Positions 9,869 to 18,596 of a stretch of 64,000 nt of DNA are shown here, one piece after another (position 1 is the stretch's first letter; each line of letters begins with the position of its first letter). A program made the position numbers and the translations under genes. This stretch comes from Flavobacteriaceae bacterium PS02334 (GTDB taxonomy: Bacteria > Bacteroidota > Bacteroidia > Flavobacteriales > Flavobacteriaceae), in contig JASCOH010000003.1 in assembly GCA_029959295.1 (NCBI GenBank), forward strand, positions 310,001 to 374,000, written 5' to 3'. The notes beneath the pieces were generated by a model. The model was not told the DNA's origin and searched no databases. It saw nothing but the letters and a program-made list of their open reading frames with translations.

Positions 9869-10687
9869 ATGTCTGTAGCTAAAAAAGATTACAAAAGAAT
9901 TACGACCAAGTCCTTGATTGAAATGAAAGCCAACGGCGAAAAGATTTCAATGCTTACCTCATATGATTTCACGATGGCAAAAATCGTTGATACCGCTGGT
10001 GTTGACGTGATTTTGGTTGGAGATTCAGCATCCAACGTGATGGCTGGACACGAAACTACTTTGCCAATCACTTTAGACCAGATGATTTATCATGCGTCAA
10101 GCGTAGTTCGTGCGGTGACAAGAGCTTTGGTTGTGGTTGATTTGCCTTTCGGAAGCTACCAATCTGACCCAAAAGAAGCGCTTCGTTCGTCTATCAGAAT
10201 CATGAAAGAAAGTGGCGGACACGCAGTAAAATTGGAAGGTGGAAGCGAAATCAAAGATTCTATCAAGAAGATTTTGAATGCGGGAATTCCGGTAATGGGA
10301 CATTTAGGATTGACACCACAATCTATTTATAAATTCGGAACGTATACTGTTCGTGCTAAAGAAGATGCAGAAGCTGAAAAACTAATTGAAGACGCTCAAT
10401 TGCTAGAAAGATTAGGCTGTTTTGCAGTTGTTTTAGAGAAAATTCCAGCGCATTTAGCAGAAAAAGTTGCCAAAAGCATCTCGATTCCAGTAATAGGAAT
10501 TGGAGCTGGCGGTGGCGTTGACGGACAAGTTTTGGTAATCCACGATATGCTTGGAATGAACAATGAATTCAGCCCAAGATTTTTGAGAAGATATATGGAT
10601 TTATATGACGGAATGACGACAGCAATCGGCCAATATGTGGCTGATGTGAAAAGCAGTGATTTCCCTAATGAGAAGGAACAATATTAG
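9869..10687 (+). CDS. panB: PanB, 3-methyl-2-oxobutanoate hydroxymethyltransferase
   Basis: The 272-residue protein has the normal length for ketopantoate hydroxymethyltransferase, which adds a hydroxymethyl group from methylene-tetrahydrofolate to alpha-ketoisovalerate in the first step of pantothenate/CoA synthesis. Diagnostic segments are [30 protein letters not shown] (metal and substrate binding), [20 protein letters not shown] and [16 protein letters not shown]. The start ATG follows an AT-rich leader. A long hairpin lies immediately downstream (10699-10744). No other pantothenate gene is adjacent. Confidence 0.97.
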   Translation: MSVAKKDYKRITTKSLIEMKANGEKISMLTSYDFTMAKIVDTAGVDVILVGDSASNVMAGHETTLPITLDQMIYHASSVVRAVTRALVVVDLPFGSYQSDPKEALRSSIRIMKESGGHAVKLEGGSEIKDSIKKILNAGIPVMGHLGLTPQSIYKFGTYTVRAKEDAEAEKLIEDAQLLERLGCFAVVLEKIPAHLAEKVAKSISIPVIGIGAGGGVDGQVLVIHDMLGMNNEFSPRFLRRYMDLYDGMTTAIGQYVADVKSSDFPNEKEQY

Positions 10688-10698
10688 ATTAAAGTTTA

Positions 10699-10744
10699 AA
10701 CCATTAAGAGATTAATCTTAACTTTTATTAATCTCTTAATGGTT
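10699..10744 (+). terminator. 18-bp perfect stem-loop after panB
   Basis: The bases 10699-10716 are exactly complementary to 10727-10744, leaving a 10-base loop. The stem begins 12 bases after the panB stop. No T-run follows, so it may act as a weak terminator or mRNA-end stabiliser. Its right arm covers an ATG at 10739 that would otherwise be a candidate start for the next gene. Confidence 0.6.
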
Positions 10745-10777
10745 CAAAATAACTTCTTCAAATTCAAAATATTTATT

Positions 10778-11470
10778 TTGTCAAAGATCATTTCCACTAA
10801 ACATAATCTCCAAATTTTACACGAAGACAATCACATTATCGTGATTAACAAACGCGTGGGCGATATTGTGCAAGGCGATAAAACAGGCGACAAGCCTTTG
10901 AGCGATGTTGTCAAAGAATACATCAAAGACAAATACAATAAGCCTGGAGAAGTTTTCCTTGGGGTCGTTCACCGTTTAGACCGACCAACAACAGGAATCG
11001 TCGTTTTTGCCCGAACTTCAAAAGCTTTGACGCGACTGAATGAATTATTCAAAAACAGGGAAACGCAAAAAACCTATTGGGCTGTTGTCAAAAACAAGCC
11101 TTCAGAAAAAGAAGCAAAACTCGTTCATTACTTAAAAAGAAACGAGAAAAATAATACTTCGAAAGCACATTTAAAGGAAGTTCCTGATAGTAAAGTCGCT
11201 AGTTTAGATTATAAAATCATCAAGGAACTCAACAATTATTTTGCCTTAGAAATCAATCTTCACACAGGAAGACACCATCAAATTAGGTCACAATTGTCCG
11301 CAATCGGTTCTCCAATTAAAGGCGATTTGAAATATGGCTTTGACCGAAGCAATCAAGATGGCGGCATTCATCTGCATGCCAGAAAATTGGTTTTTATTCA
11401 TCCAGTAACTAAAAAAAATCTCCAAATTATTGCTCCAGTTCCTCAAGATCCTGTTTGGAATGCTATTTAA
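10778..11470 (+). CDS. RluA-family pseudouridine synthase
   Basis: This enzyme isomerises specific uridines in rRNA or tRNA to pseudouridine. The signature GVVHRLDRPTTGIVVFA contains the catalytic aspartate (D68 with this start), and the domain continues through LHTGRHHQIRSQL. I place the start at the TTG 10778 (sequence LSKIISTKHNL, then LHEDNHIIVINK), giving about 230 residues, the usual size for the short RluA group without an S4 domain. The upstream in-frame ATG at 10739 would add 13 residues but lies within the right arm of a perfect hairpin. The exact target base cannot be read from the sequence. Confidence 0.9.
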   Translation: MSKIISTKHNLQILHEDNHIIVINKRVGDIVQGDKTGDKPLSDVVKEYIKDKYNKPGEVFLGVVHRLDRPTTGIVVFARTSKALTRLNELFKNRETQKTYWAVVKNKPSEKEAKLVHYLKRNEKNNTSKAHLKEVPDSKVASLDYKIIKELNNYFALEINLHTGRHHQIRSQLSAIGSPIKGDLKYGFDRSNQDGGIHLHARKLVFIHPVTKKNLQIIAPVPQDPVWNAI

Positions 11471-11500
11471 ATAAAAAATTAAGGTTTTAAGTTATTTTAT

Positions 11501-11508
11501 TATATTTG
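11501..11508 (+). promoter_or_regulatory. Putative TAnnTTTG -7 box before the DUF5723 gene
   Basis: The sequence TATATTTG matches the Bacteroidota -7 consensus and lies 44 bases before the ATG at 11553. A clear -33 TTTG at the proper distance is not visible, so this is a moderate call. Confidence 0.4.
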
Positions 11509-11552
11509 ATTGTTAAAATATTGACAATTCTCAAACTTAAAAACTACCACCA

Positions 11553-12893
11553 ATGAAAAAAACATTCTTAATTTTATGCGCAGCAACTTCCCTGAGTTCG
11601 CTTGCACAGGAGCATTTTGCAGGAATTTCTACGTCTTCCAGAGGTGGAATTCTAAATGCCAGCATGAATCCGGCAGAGCTTTCAAACCTAAAAAGCAAAT
11701 ATGAAGTCGGCGTACTTTCTGCTAGTTTTGCACTTTCAAACAACCAATTGACTTTTGATGAAATAATCAACAGTGATAATTTTGAAGAAGAATTATTCAA
11801 GGACAACAAAAATATTGACTTGAGATTTGATGCTGAAGTTTACGGTCCTTCTTTTGCCATGAAAATCGAGAAATGGGCTTTTTCTTTCACTACTAAAGCG
11901 TATGCAAAAGTGAATGCTGACGATATCAATTCTACTTTTGGAAATGCTGTAACCAATAATCAATTCAATGCTTTAAATGCTTCTGCATTTATTGAAAACG
12001 GCAGCAACCAGCGTTTAAACGGAACTACTTGGGGAGAAATCGGCTTTGGAATTGCCAGAGAAATTTACCAAGATGAGAAGCATAAATTCAGTGCTGGAGC
12101 AAATTTGAAATTACTTTTTCCTGGATCATATGCCAATTTAGGTGTTGATAAATTTAGGGGAACCCTTGTTCAAACTGTTAATGGCGTTGGTCTTACAGAT
12201 GCAAGCGCTGGCGTAAATATTGCCTATTCTGGTAAATTGGCTGATGATTTCACAGAAACTTCAAATTATACAAAATCACTTTTTGGAGGCTTAAACGGTT
12301 TTGCAGTTGATTTAGGCGTAAATTATCAGTTAAAAGATCAAACAGAGGGTTATAGAATTAATGCCGGCGTTTCCTTTAAAAATATGGGAAGCATGACTTT
12401 TAAATCAGGAAATAACAGTTCTACAAATTATGAATTAAAGATTCCCAATGGCGCCGTTCTTGATTTGGAAGAATTTAATAATGTTGAAAGTTTAGAAGAT
12501 ATAGAAGCTATTCTTTTGAATACTCCTTATTTAATCGGAACAAAGAACAATAAAGATATTAAGGTAAATTTGCCTTCTACATTTGTCGCTTACGCGGATG
12601 TAAAAGTAATTTCTGATTTTTTCGTAACCGTTTATACACAGCAAAAATTAAAGGAAGATGCTGATAACGATCAAATTACGACACAAAATGTTTTTTCGGT
12701 AACACCAAGATATTCTACAAATAATTTTGAAGTCTATGCGCCGCTTGCTTCAAATGAAATTTCTGGATTTACTGCCGGTTTAGGTTTTAGATACGGAGGA
12801 TTTTTCATCGGATCAAGCTCAGCATTTACTGGATTATTAGGCGATGGCGAACAAGCTGACGTTTATTTAGGTTTCCGATTTGGCATACAATAA
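11553..12893 (+). CDS. DUF5723-like outer-membrane beta-barrel protein
   Basis: The 446-residue protein starts with a short signal peptide (MKKTFLILCAATSLSSLAQ), then the segment SSRGGILNASMNPAEL, which I recognise from the DUF5723 family of Bacteroidota. The rest is built of alternating strands with many Gly, Asn and aromatic residues and ends in VYLGFRFGIQ, a barrel-like terminal strand. It is therefore probably an outer-membrane barrel of PorV/FadL-like architecture. No function is known. It is followed 12 bases later by an aldehyde dehydrogenase gene; the short gap allows co-transcription, but no functional link is apparent. Confidence 0.8.
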   Translation: MKKTFLILCAATSLSSLAQEHFAGISTSSRGGILNASMNPAELSNLKSKYEVGVLSASFALSNNQLTFDEIINSDNFEEELFKDNKNIDLRFDAEVYGPSFAMKIEKWAFSFTTKAYAKVNADDINSTFGNAVTNNQFNALNASAFIENGSNQRLNGTTWGEIGFGIAREIYQDEKHKFSAGANLKLLFPGSYANLGVDKFRGTLVQTVNGVGLTDASAGVNIAYSGKLADDFTETSNYTKSLFGGLNGFAVDLGVNYQLKDQTEGYRINAGVSFKNMGSMTFKSGNNSSTNYELKIPNGAVLDLEEFNNVESLEDIEAILLNTPYLIGTKNNKDIKVNLPSTFVAYADVKVISDFFVTVYTQQKLKEDADNDQITTQNVFSVTPRYSTNNFEVYAPLASNEISGFTAGLGFRYGGFFIGSSSAFTGLLGDGEQADVYLGFRFGIQ

Positions 12894-12905
12894 TTAAAAA
12901 AATCT

Positions 12906-14231
12906 ATGAATTCCACCGAAATTAATTTCAGAAAAGAGAAACTGAAGAAGCTTTTGCATGTAATTACAGAAAATGAAGAAGCAATTCTGAAAGCTTTGTA
13001 CAGCGATTTTAAAAAACCTGCTTTTGAAGGATTTCTGACTGAAGTTAATGTGGTAAAATCAGATTTAAAAGATGCCATAAAAAACATAAAATCTTGGGCA
13101 AAGCCAAAAAAAGTCAGGGCTTCATTATTAAATTTCCCTTCATCAGATTATATTTATAGTGAACCTTATGGTAAAACTTTGGTAATTTCACCATGGAATT
13201 ATCCGTTTCAATTAGCGCTTTGCCCAGTGATTGCTTCTTATGCGGCTGGAAATTCTGTTGTTTTAAAACCTTCAGAATTGACTCCGAATACTTCAACCTT
13301 GCTTTCCAAAATTATTAGGGAAACGTTTGACGTAAAAGAAGTTGTAGCCGTTTTAGGCGATGCCGATGTGGCGAAAAGTCTTCTTGAAAAACGCTGGGAT
13401 TATATTTTTTTCACAGGAAGCGTTGCCGTCGGAAAGGAAGTTGCGAAAGCCGCTGCCAAAAATTTAACGCCGGTAACTTTAGAATTAGGCGGAAAAAATC
13501 CGTGCATAATTGATGAAACTGCTGATTTGGAAGTCACTGCCAAAAGAATAGTCTGGGGGAAATTTATCAATGCGGGACAGACTTGCATTGCGCCAGATTA
13601 TCTTTTAGTACAGCAAAAAGTAAAATCAAAACTTGTCCGACTTTTAAAGGAAGAAATTGAAAAAGCTTTTGGTGAAAATCCGCAGATTTCTCCTGACTTT
13701 ACTAGAATTATAAACAAGAAGAATTGGCTGCGTTTAGTCGATATGATTGAACAAAAAAATGTGCTTTCGGGTGGAATTTTTGACGAAGAAGATTTATACA
13801 TCGCTCCAACTTTGATTGACGAACCTTCTTTGGAAAGCGAAATTATGAAGGAGGAAATCTTCGGGCCGTTGCTTCCCATACTTTCTTACTCTGCTGAAAA
13901 TGACTTGAAAAAAGTAATTTCTAAGTATGAAAAACCGCTGTCACTGTATGTTTTTACTAAAAACAAAGCCTTTGCTGAAAAAATAATTCAGGATTTTTCT
14001 TTCGGAGGCGGTTGCATAAATGACACAGTTGTCCATTTTTCAAACAAGCGACTTCCTTTCGGAGGCGTTGGAAATAGCGGTATCGGAGCTTATCACGGCA
14101 AAAAAAGCTATGAAACATTTTCACACCAAAAATCTATTTTGAAAAAAGCGACTTGGTTTGATAACCCGATTCGTTATGCTCCTTATAAAAACAAATTGAA
14201 ATTTATTCGAAAAATTTTGAATTGGTTATAA
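12906..14231 (+). CDS. NAD(P)-dependent aldehyde dehydrogenase
   Basis: The 441-residue protein belongs to the short (class 3, AldH/YwdH-like) branch of aldehyde dehydrogenases, which oxidise aldehydes to acids. It shows the nucleotide-binding motif ISPWNYPFQLALCP, the general-base region VTLELGGKNP with Glu193, and the catalytic cysteine C227 in GQTCIAPDYL. The last part, LPFGGVGNSGIGAYHGK, is the conserved C-terminal signature. A class 3 enzyme often acts on medium or long-chain aldehydes and may have a C-terminal membrane tail; here the C-terminus is basic and hydrophobic (LKFIRKILNWL). Substrate unknown. Confidence 0.93.
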   Translation: MNSTEINFRKEKLKKLLHVITENEEAILKALYSDFKKPAFEGFLTEVNVVKSDLKDAIKNIKSWAKPKKVRASLLNFPSSDYIYSEPYGKTLVISPWNYPFQLALCPVIASYAAGNSVVLKPSELTPNTSTLLSKIIRETFDVKEVVAVLGDADVAKSLLEKRWDYIFFTGSVAVGKEVAKAAAKNLTPVTLELGGKNPCIIDETADLEVTAKRIVWGKFINAGQTCIAPDYLLVQQKVKSKLVRLLKEEIEKAFGENPQISPDFTRIINKKNWLRLVDMIEQKNVLSGGIFDEEDLYIAPTLIDEPSLESEIMKEEIFGPLLPILSYSAENDLKKVISKYEKPLSLYVFTKNKAFAEKIIQDFSFGGGCINDTVVHFSNKRLPFGGVGNSGIGAYHGKKSYETFSHQKSILKKATWFDNPIRYAPYKNKLKFIRKILNWL

Positions 14232-14292
14232 AATTCTAGATTGGTTTAAAAATATTTAGCTAATTTCACATTATTATTTATAAAACAAACAA

Positions 14293-14608
14293 ATGAAATC
14301 CACACAGGAAAGACTAAACGAAATTAAACAAAAAGGTTACCATCTAGAATTTGGCGATGTTTTCAATGACAGATGCAATGAATGCGATCCAAGCCAGCAT
14401 ATTAATTGTCTTTAAAAAGTTTTGGCTCATTTTTGCTTTAATCCTTGTTGCAGTAATCATGGCTATGCTGGGTATTATTGCTGTTTGTATAGGAATTTTG
14501 TTCACCTTGCCTATAATTTACACAACGCAATATGCAATTTACAGAAATGTGATTGGGGTTGAAGAACATGATGAACTTGATGAAATCGGAATTTATAAAG
14601 AATATTAA
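14293..14608 (+). pseudogene. Remnant of a multi-helix membrane protein gene with an internal deletion
   Basis: Two overlapping out-of-frame fragments appear to come from one larger gene. The first (14293-14415) begins MKSTQERLNEIKQKGYHLE and reads to GDVFND, then 14 unrelated residues and a stop. The second (frame of 14351, ending at 14608) reads from FSMTDAMNAIQASIL into two membrane helices and an acidic tail. In Flavobacterium, I recall an approximately 250-residue membrane protein family with this N-terminus and this C-terminus separated by several helices. The simplest reading is a deletion of the middle, with the junction near 14353-14372, leaving the two ends in different frames. The family match is from memory. 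Confidence 0.65.
14351..14608 (+). CDS. Surviving C-terminal frame of the deleted membrane protein
   Basis: This open frame of 85 codons from a TTG encodes two hydrophobic helices (about residues 20-36 and 37-62) and an acidic C-terminus (GVEEHDELDEIG). It could in principle be translated as a small membrane protein, but its first ATG lies inside the presumed deletion junction and no ribosome-binding signal is evident. I therefore treat it as part of the pseudogene at 14293-14608. A gene finder may call it as a hypothetical protein. The YpfJ gene follows 19 bases downstream. Confidence 0.5.
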   Translation: MAMFSMTDAMNAIQASILIVFKKFWLIFALILVAVIMAMLGIIAVCIGILFTLPIIYTTQYAIYRNVIGVEEHDELDEIGIYKEY

Positions 14609-14627
14609 CCACGAAAAAATTTAAATT

Positions 14628-15488
14628 ATGAAATGGGGAGGCAGAAGACAAAGTGACAACATGGAAGACCGCAGAGGAATGTCTGGCGGTGGAAAAGCAG
14701 TACTTGGCGGTGGATTGATAGGAATTGTAATCCTATTATTAAATATGTTTGGAGGCGAAACCGGACAAACGTTGGCTCCGATTTTAAACCAATTTCAAGA
14801 AGGACAATCGGCTCCGACGGAACAAAGAGAATTGACAGCGCAAGAAAAACAAGAAGGAGAATTCGTTAATGCGCTTTTAGTAGACAATGAAGATGTCTGG
14901 ACAAAAATTTTTAAAGAAAACGGTTGGAATTATGAAGCTCCAAAATTAGTATTATTCAGCGGTCAAGTGCAGACGGCTTGCGGTGGCGCAAGTTCAGCTT
15001 CGGGTCCGTTTTATTGTCCTGGAGACAGAAAAGTGTATATGGACATGACTTTTTTCGAAGAATTAAAATCTAAATTTGGTGCCAAAGGTGGTGATTTTGC
15101 AGTAGCTTATGTAGTTGCACACGAAATTGGCCATCATGTTCAGACACTTTTAGGAACTTCTGCAAAAATGCGAAAAATGCAAGAAGGTTTAAGTGAGGCT
15201 GAAGCCAACAAGCTTTCAGTTGCTTTAGAATTGCAAGCTGACTTTTATGCTGGAGTTTGGACACATTATAATGAAGAAATGAATAAAATTCTAGAACCGG
15301 GCGACATTGAAGAAGCTTTGAGCGCTGCAAATGCAGTCGGCGATGATGCGATTCAAAAGAAAATGCAAGGCCAAGTGGTTCCTGATTCTTTTACCCATGG
15401 CACTTCAGAACAGCGAATGTATTGGTTTAACAAAGGATTTAAATCAGGCGATGTAAAACAAGGCGATACTTTTGCCGAAATAAATTAA
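14628..15488 (+). CDS. ypfJ: YpfJ-family neutral zinc metallopeptidase
   Basis: The 286-residue protein has one N-terminal membrane helix (about residues 24-42, after a Gly-rich GMSGGGKAVLGGGLIG segment) and a zincin domain. The zinc motif HEIGHH provides H165 and H169 with E166 as the base; further support comes from GQVQTACGGASSASGPFYCP and the QADFYAGVW segment downstream that contributes further ligands. This matches the YpfJ/KPN_02809 putative metallopeptidase family. Substrate and physiological role are unknown. A strong terminator follows directly. Confidence 0.92.
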   Translation: MKWGGRRQSDNMEDRRGMSGGGKAVLGGGLIGIVILLLNMFGGETGQTLAPILNQFQEGQSAPTEQRELTAQEKQEGEFVNALLVDNEDVWTKIFKENGWNYEAPKLVLFSGQVQTACGGASSASGPFYCPGDRKVYMDMTFFEELKSKFGAKGGDFAVAYVVAHEIGHHVQTLLGTSAKMRKMQEGLSEAEANKLSVALELQADFYAGVWTHYNEEMNKILEPGDIEEALSAANAVGDDAIQKKMQGQVVPDSFTHGTSEQRMYWFNKGFKSGDVKQGDTFAEIN

Positions 15489-15522
15489 AAAAAAGCGGAA
15501 CTCATAGGTTCCGCTTTTTTTT
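15487..15522. terminator. Bidirectional rho-independent terminator
   Basis: The stem GCGGAAC/GTTCCGC (15495-15501 with 15508-15514, 6-base loop) is flanked by eight A on the left and eight T on the right, so it can stop transcription of ypfJ from the left and of the minus-strand TPR gene from the right. Confidence 0.9.
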
Positions 15523-15531
15523 AGGTTGAAC

Positions 15532-15948
15532 TTATTTCAAATTTTTATAAAATTCTGAATTATGGACGCCTTCCTCCCACTCTTTCACAGATTGCTCAAG
15601 CATGGGATAGAAAAAAACGGATGCCTCTCTAAATTTGAAATTATAGCTGAAGTATTTTCCTTTCTGGATTGTTTTTAGCGCTTTATCCAAATCCTTTTTA
15701 AAATTCTTAAGGTCTTCTTTATTTAATTTTAGATAATTTGTCAAATCATATTTGTTCTGGCTGTCAATGATAAGTCCGATCAAATAGCCGTAAGCTTCAT
15801 TTTTGCGACCTGCTTTATAGCTTGCCTGCGACATATCGAGCAGGATTCTTTCAATATCTTTAATAACTGCAGTACCGCTTGACTCCTCATAAGGAAATTC
15901 AAAAATAGATTTTTTATAAAAACGCCAACGCTTCTTCATATTTTTCAT
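15532..15948 (-). CDS. C-terminal part of a frameshifted TPR-like exported protein
   Basis: This open frame has 138 codons, but its first residues (MKNMKKRW) are probably not native. The meaningful part starts at FYKKSIFEFPYEESS and continues with helices such as IERILLDMSQASYKAGRKNEAYGYLIGLI, which fit a TPR-like superhelix. The 332-residue gene just upstream ends with NEKYEEALAFL; removing one T from the run of five at 15918-15922 (minus-strand sense) turns this into EEALAFYKKSIFEF and fuses the two frames into one protein of about 460 residues. So this is the 3' portion of one gene broken by a one-base change, or by a sequencing error. Confidence 0.75.
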   Translation of the reverse strand: MKNMKKRWRFYKKSIFEFPYEESSGTAVIKDIERILLDMSQASYKAGRKNEAYGYLIGLIIDSQNKYDLTNYLKLNKEDLKNFKKDLDKALKTIQKGKYFSYNFKFREASVFFYPMLEQSVKEWEEGVHNSEFYKNLK

Positions 15949-16912
15949 TGCCTAAAGAATAATCTGCCAGCGCATGTGCGGCCAAATGCTTGATATTATA
16001 TACTTCTTCTTCATAAAAAGATTTGAAATTTTTATCTAGAAATTCTTTAGGAATATCCAAACTCAAAACATATTTGAATGCATCTGTATGATCTTTAATG
16101 GTATATCGGGTAATTTTAGAATCCATTCCGTTGCTATATTCCTGTAGTTTTTTGTTTGACTTGTAAGGTTCATATTGCATTATTTTTTTCAGCCCATCTC
16201 TAATTTCGTCTGTTCTCACATCATGATATAGCGGAAAATTTTCGCTTTCAATTTTTTTCTTTTCCGCCTCAGTTTCCATCCTCTTCTCAATTTGTTGCAG
16301 CGAATTATTTCCAAAAATATCTTCTCCTGAAAAAGTAAGCTTGAAATAATAAATTATGATTCGCGGATTTACATTTGCCTTAAAATGTTCATCGATGCTG
16401 ATAATATACATATCGTCTTCAGTGCCACGAACAAAAGAAAGCGTTGCCGGCTCTTTTACAAAAATTTCATTGCTATTTTCTTCAAATTGCCCATTTAAAT
16501 CAGGGTTTGAAAACATGATTTTTTTAAAAACTGCTGTGCTTCCTATGGCTTCCATCTTATGCAAATATTTTTCCACATAATCGTCACTGTCTTTTTTATC
16601 AGTTTTGACAGCGCTAATATTTACTTTTCCATCATTAAATGAAAACTTCGCTGGAAACATTTGAGGCACGTCATCTTCCTTTGAAAGCACGAAAGCAATT
16701 CCGACATTGTTCTTTTTAAAATCTGCCAAGGGCATCTTTCCTGAATTTTCGAATTTGTCCTTTACTATTTTTAAATATTCCAAAGCTTTGCCTTCTTGAG
16801 GATAAGCGCTGACAGTTACATCAACATCTCTTTTTATCGAAGAGTACTCTTTTTGTGCTGACAAGTTTATTACGATACTGAACAGCATTAAAATTGTAAA
16901 TGTTTTTTTCAT
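15914..16912 (-). CDS. N-terminal part of a frameshifted TPR-like exported protein
   Basis: The 332-residue frame begins with a signal peptide (MKKTFTILMLFSIVINLSAQ), so the product is exported. The middle region (about residues 40-230) is not recognised. The end (HLAAHALADYSLGNEKYEEALAF) is the start of a TPR-type helix pair cut off by a stop eight bases after a T run. The downstream frame 15532-15948 continues the same protein. The gene follows yifB by 18 bases on the minus strand and could be co-transcribed with it. Function unknown; the gene is probably inactivated, or produces a truncated protein. Confidence 0.75.
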   Translation of the reverse strand: MKKTFTILMLFSIVINLSAQKEYSSIKRDVDVTVSAYPQEGKALEYLKIVKDKFENSGKMPLADFKKNNVGIAFVLSKEDDVPQMFPAKFSFNDGKVNISAVKTDKKDSDDYVEKYLHKMEAIGSTAVFKKIMFSNPDLNGQFEENSNEIFVKEPATLSFVRGTEDDMYIISIDEHFKANVNPRIIIYYFKLTFSGEDIFGNNSLQQIEKRMETEAEKKKIESENFPLYHDVRTDEIRDGLKKIMQYEPYKSNKKLQEYSNGMDSKITRYTIKDHTDAFKYVLSLDIPKEFLDKNFKSFYEEEVYNIKHLAAHALADYSLGNEKYEEALAFL

Positions 16913-16930
16913 AATTGATTTTTATAAAAT

Positions 16931-18466
16931 TTATCCGAGCCAGCCTTCCCTGTCGAGGCTTCTATATTGAATTGCTTCCGCTATATGATTTGAAATTACG
17001 TTTGGAGAATCATCTAAATCTGCTATAGTCCTTGCTACTTTTAAAATTCTGTCATAAGCCCTTGCTGACAGATTTAATCGCTCCATTGCATTTTTTAACA
17101 ATTGTTTAGAGCTTTCATCAAGGTCACAGAATTCTCGAATCTGCTTTGTGTTCATCTGGGCATTATAATTGACTTTTTCATTCTCTTGAAAACGCAATGT
17201 TTGCAATTCTCTTGCCTTTGTAACGCGCTCGCGAATACTTGCGCTGCTTTCAGAGTTTCTATTATCAGATAATTTGTCAAAAGGCACGGGCGTGACTTCA
17301 ATATGAATATCAATACGATCTAATAAAGGACCTGAAATCTTGCTCAAATAGCGGTTCATCTCATTGGGCGAAGAGGTATTCGGACTTCCAGGATCATTAA
17401 AAAACCCGCTCGGACTCGGATTCATACTCGCAACAAGCATAAAAGACGACGGATAAGTTACTGTAAATTTGGCTCTAGAAATCGTGACTTCCCGATCTTC
17501 TAAAGGCTGTCGCATGACTTCTAAAACTTCTCTTTTAAATTCAGGAAGCTCATCTAAAAATAACACGCCATTGTGCGCCATCGAAATTTCTCCGGGCTGC
17601 GGAAAACTTCCGCCTCCAACTAGAGCCACGTTTGAAATAGTATGGTGCGGCGAACGAAAAGGCCTTTGGTTCATCAAACCGGCCTCTTTTATTTTGCCTA
17701 CAACGCTATGTATTTTTGTGGTTTCTAAAGCTTCATGTAAAGTCATTGGAGGCAAAATGCTAGGCAGTCTTTTGGCGAGCATCGTTTTTCCAGCACCTGG
17801 CGGCCCGATTAAAATGATATTGTGTCCTCCTGCAGCGGCGATTTCCATACATCTTTTTATTGATTCCTGCCCTTTTACATCGCTAAAATCAAATTCTGGG
17901 AAATCTAAGGTTTTGTAAAAAGCTTCCCTTGTATCAAAAATTGTAGGTTCTAGAGTTCCTTTGCCTTCAAAAAAATCAATAATTTCTTGTACATTTTCAA
18001 TGCCGTAGACATCTAATCCTGAAACAATTGCTGCTTCTTTCGCATTTTGCTTAGGCAGAAAAAATCCTTTGAAACCTTCTTCTTTTGCTTTAATTGCAAT
18101 GGGCAAAGCACCGCGAATCGGTTGCAAGCTTCCGTCTAAAGAAAGTTCTCCCATGATTATATATTTGTCGGCATCATCAGAGTGAATCTGCCCTGAAGCG
18201 ATTAAAATTCCAATAGCCAAAGTAAGATCATAAGCAGAACCTTCCTTTCTTAAATCGGCCGGTGCCATGTTTATTGTGATTTTTTTTCCGGGCAGCTGAT
18301 AGCCGTTATTTTTCAATGCTGCAGCAATTCGATAACTGCTTTCTTTAATAGCATTATCAGGAAGACCTACCAAGTGATAGCCAATTCCTTTGTCAATATT
18401 TACTTCAATTGTGATTGTTGTGGCGTCTACGCCAAAAACGGCGCTTCCAAAAACTTTTACTAACAT
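16931..18466 (-). CDS. YifB/ComM-family Mg-chelatase-like AAA+ ATPase
   Basis: The 511-residue protein has the three-part YifB/ComM layout: an N-terminal Lon-protease-like fold (about residues 1-170, with GLPDNAIKESSYR and GELSLDGSLQPIRGALP), a central AAA+ domain with Walker A GPPGAGKT at 221-228 and Walker B VLFLDELPEF, and a C-terminal Mg-chelatase-like helical domain (LNLSARAYDRILKVARTIADL). In naturally competent bacteria ComM is a helicase promoting branch migration during transformation. Many non-competent bacteria also carry it. Length and motifs are complete. Confidence 0.95.
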   Translation of the reverse strand: MLVKVFGSAVFGVDATTITIEVNIDKGIGYHLVGLPDNAIKESSYRIAAALKNNGYQLPGKKITINMAPADLRKEGSAYDLTLAIGILIASGQIHSDDADKYIIMGELSLDGSLQPIRGALPIAIKAKEEGFKGFFLPKQNAKEAAIVSGLDVYGIENVQEIIDFFEGKGTLEPTIFDTREAFYKTLDFPEFDFSDVKGQESIKRCMEIAAAGGHNIILIGPPGAGKTMLAKRLPSILPPMTLHEALETTKIHSVVGKIKEAGLMNQRPFRSPHHTISNVALVGGGSFPQPGEISMAHNGVLFLDELPEFKREVLEVMRQPLEDREVTISRAKFTVTYPSSFMLVASMNPSPSGFFNDPGSPNTSSPNEMNRYLSKISGPLLDRIDIHIEVTPVPFDKLSDNRNSESSASIRERVTKARELQTLRFQENEKVNYNAQMNTKQIREFCDLDESSKQLLKNAMERLNLSARAYDRILKVARTIADLDDSPNVISNHIAEAIQYRSLDREGWLG

Positions 18467-18596
18467 GGCTTATAATTTTTACTAATATAATTAAAAATAT
18501 TTAAACAATTCATAAAGTTTGCATCCGGAAATAGTTAAAGTAATTTTTAGAACTATATACTTGAATTTTACGTACTAAATTTACAGCGCCCAAATT

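Noticed and set aside
17469-17918. 149-codon plus-strand frame within yifB
   Set aside because: It lies opposite the conserved AAA+ domain of yifB; its length is explained by codon bias of the real gene, and no family features are present.
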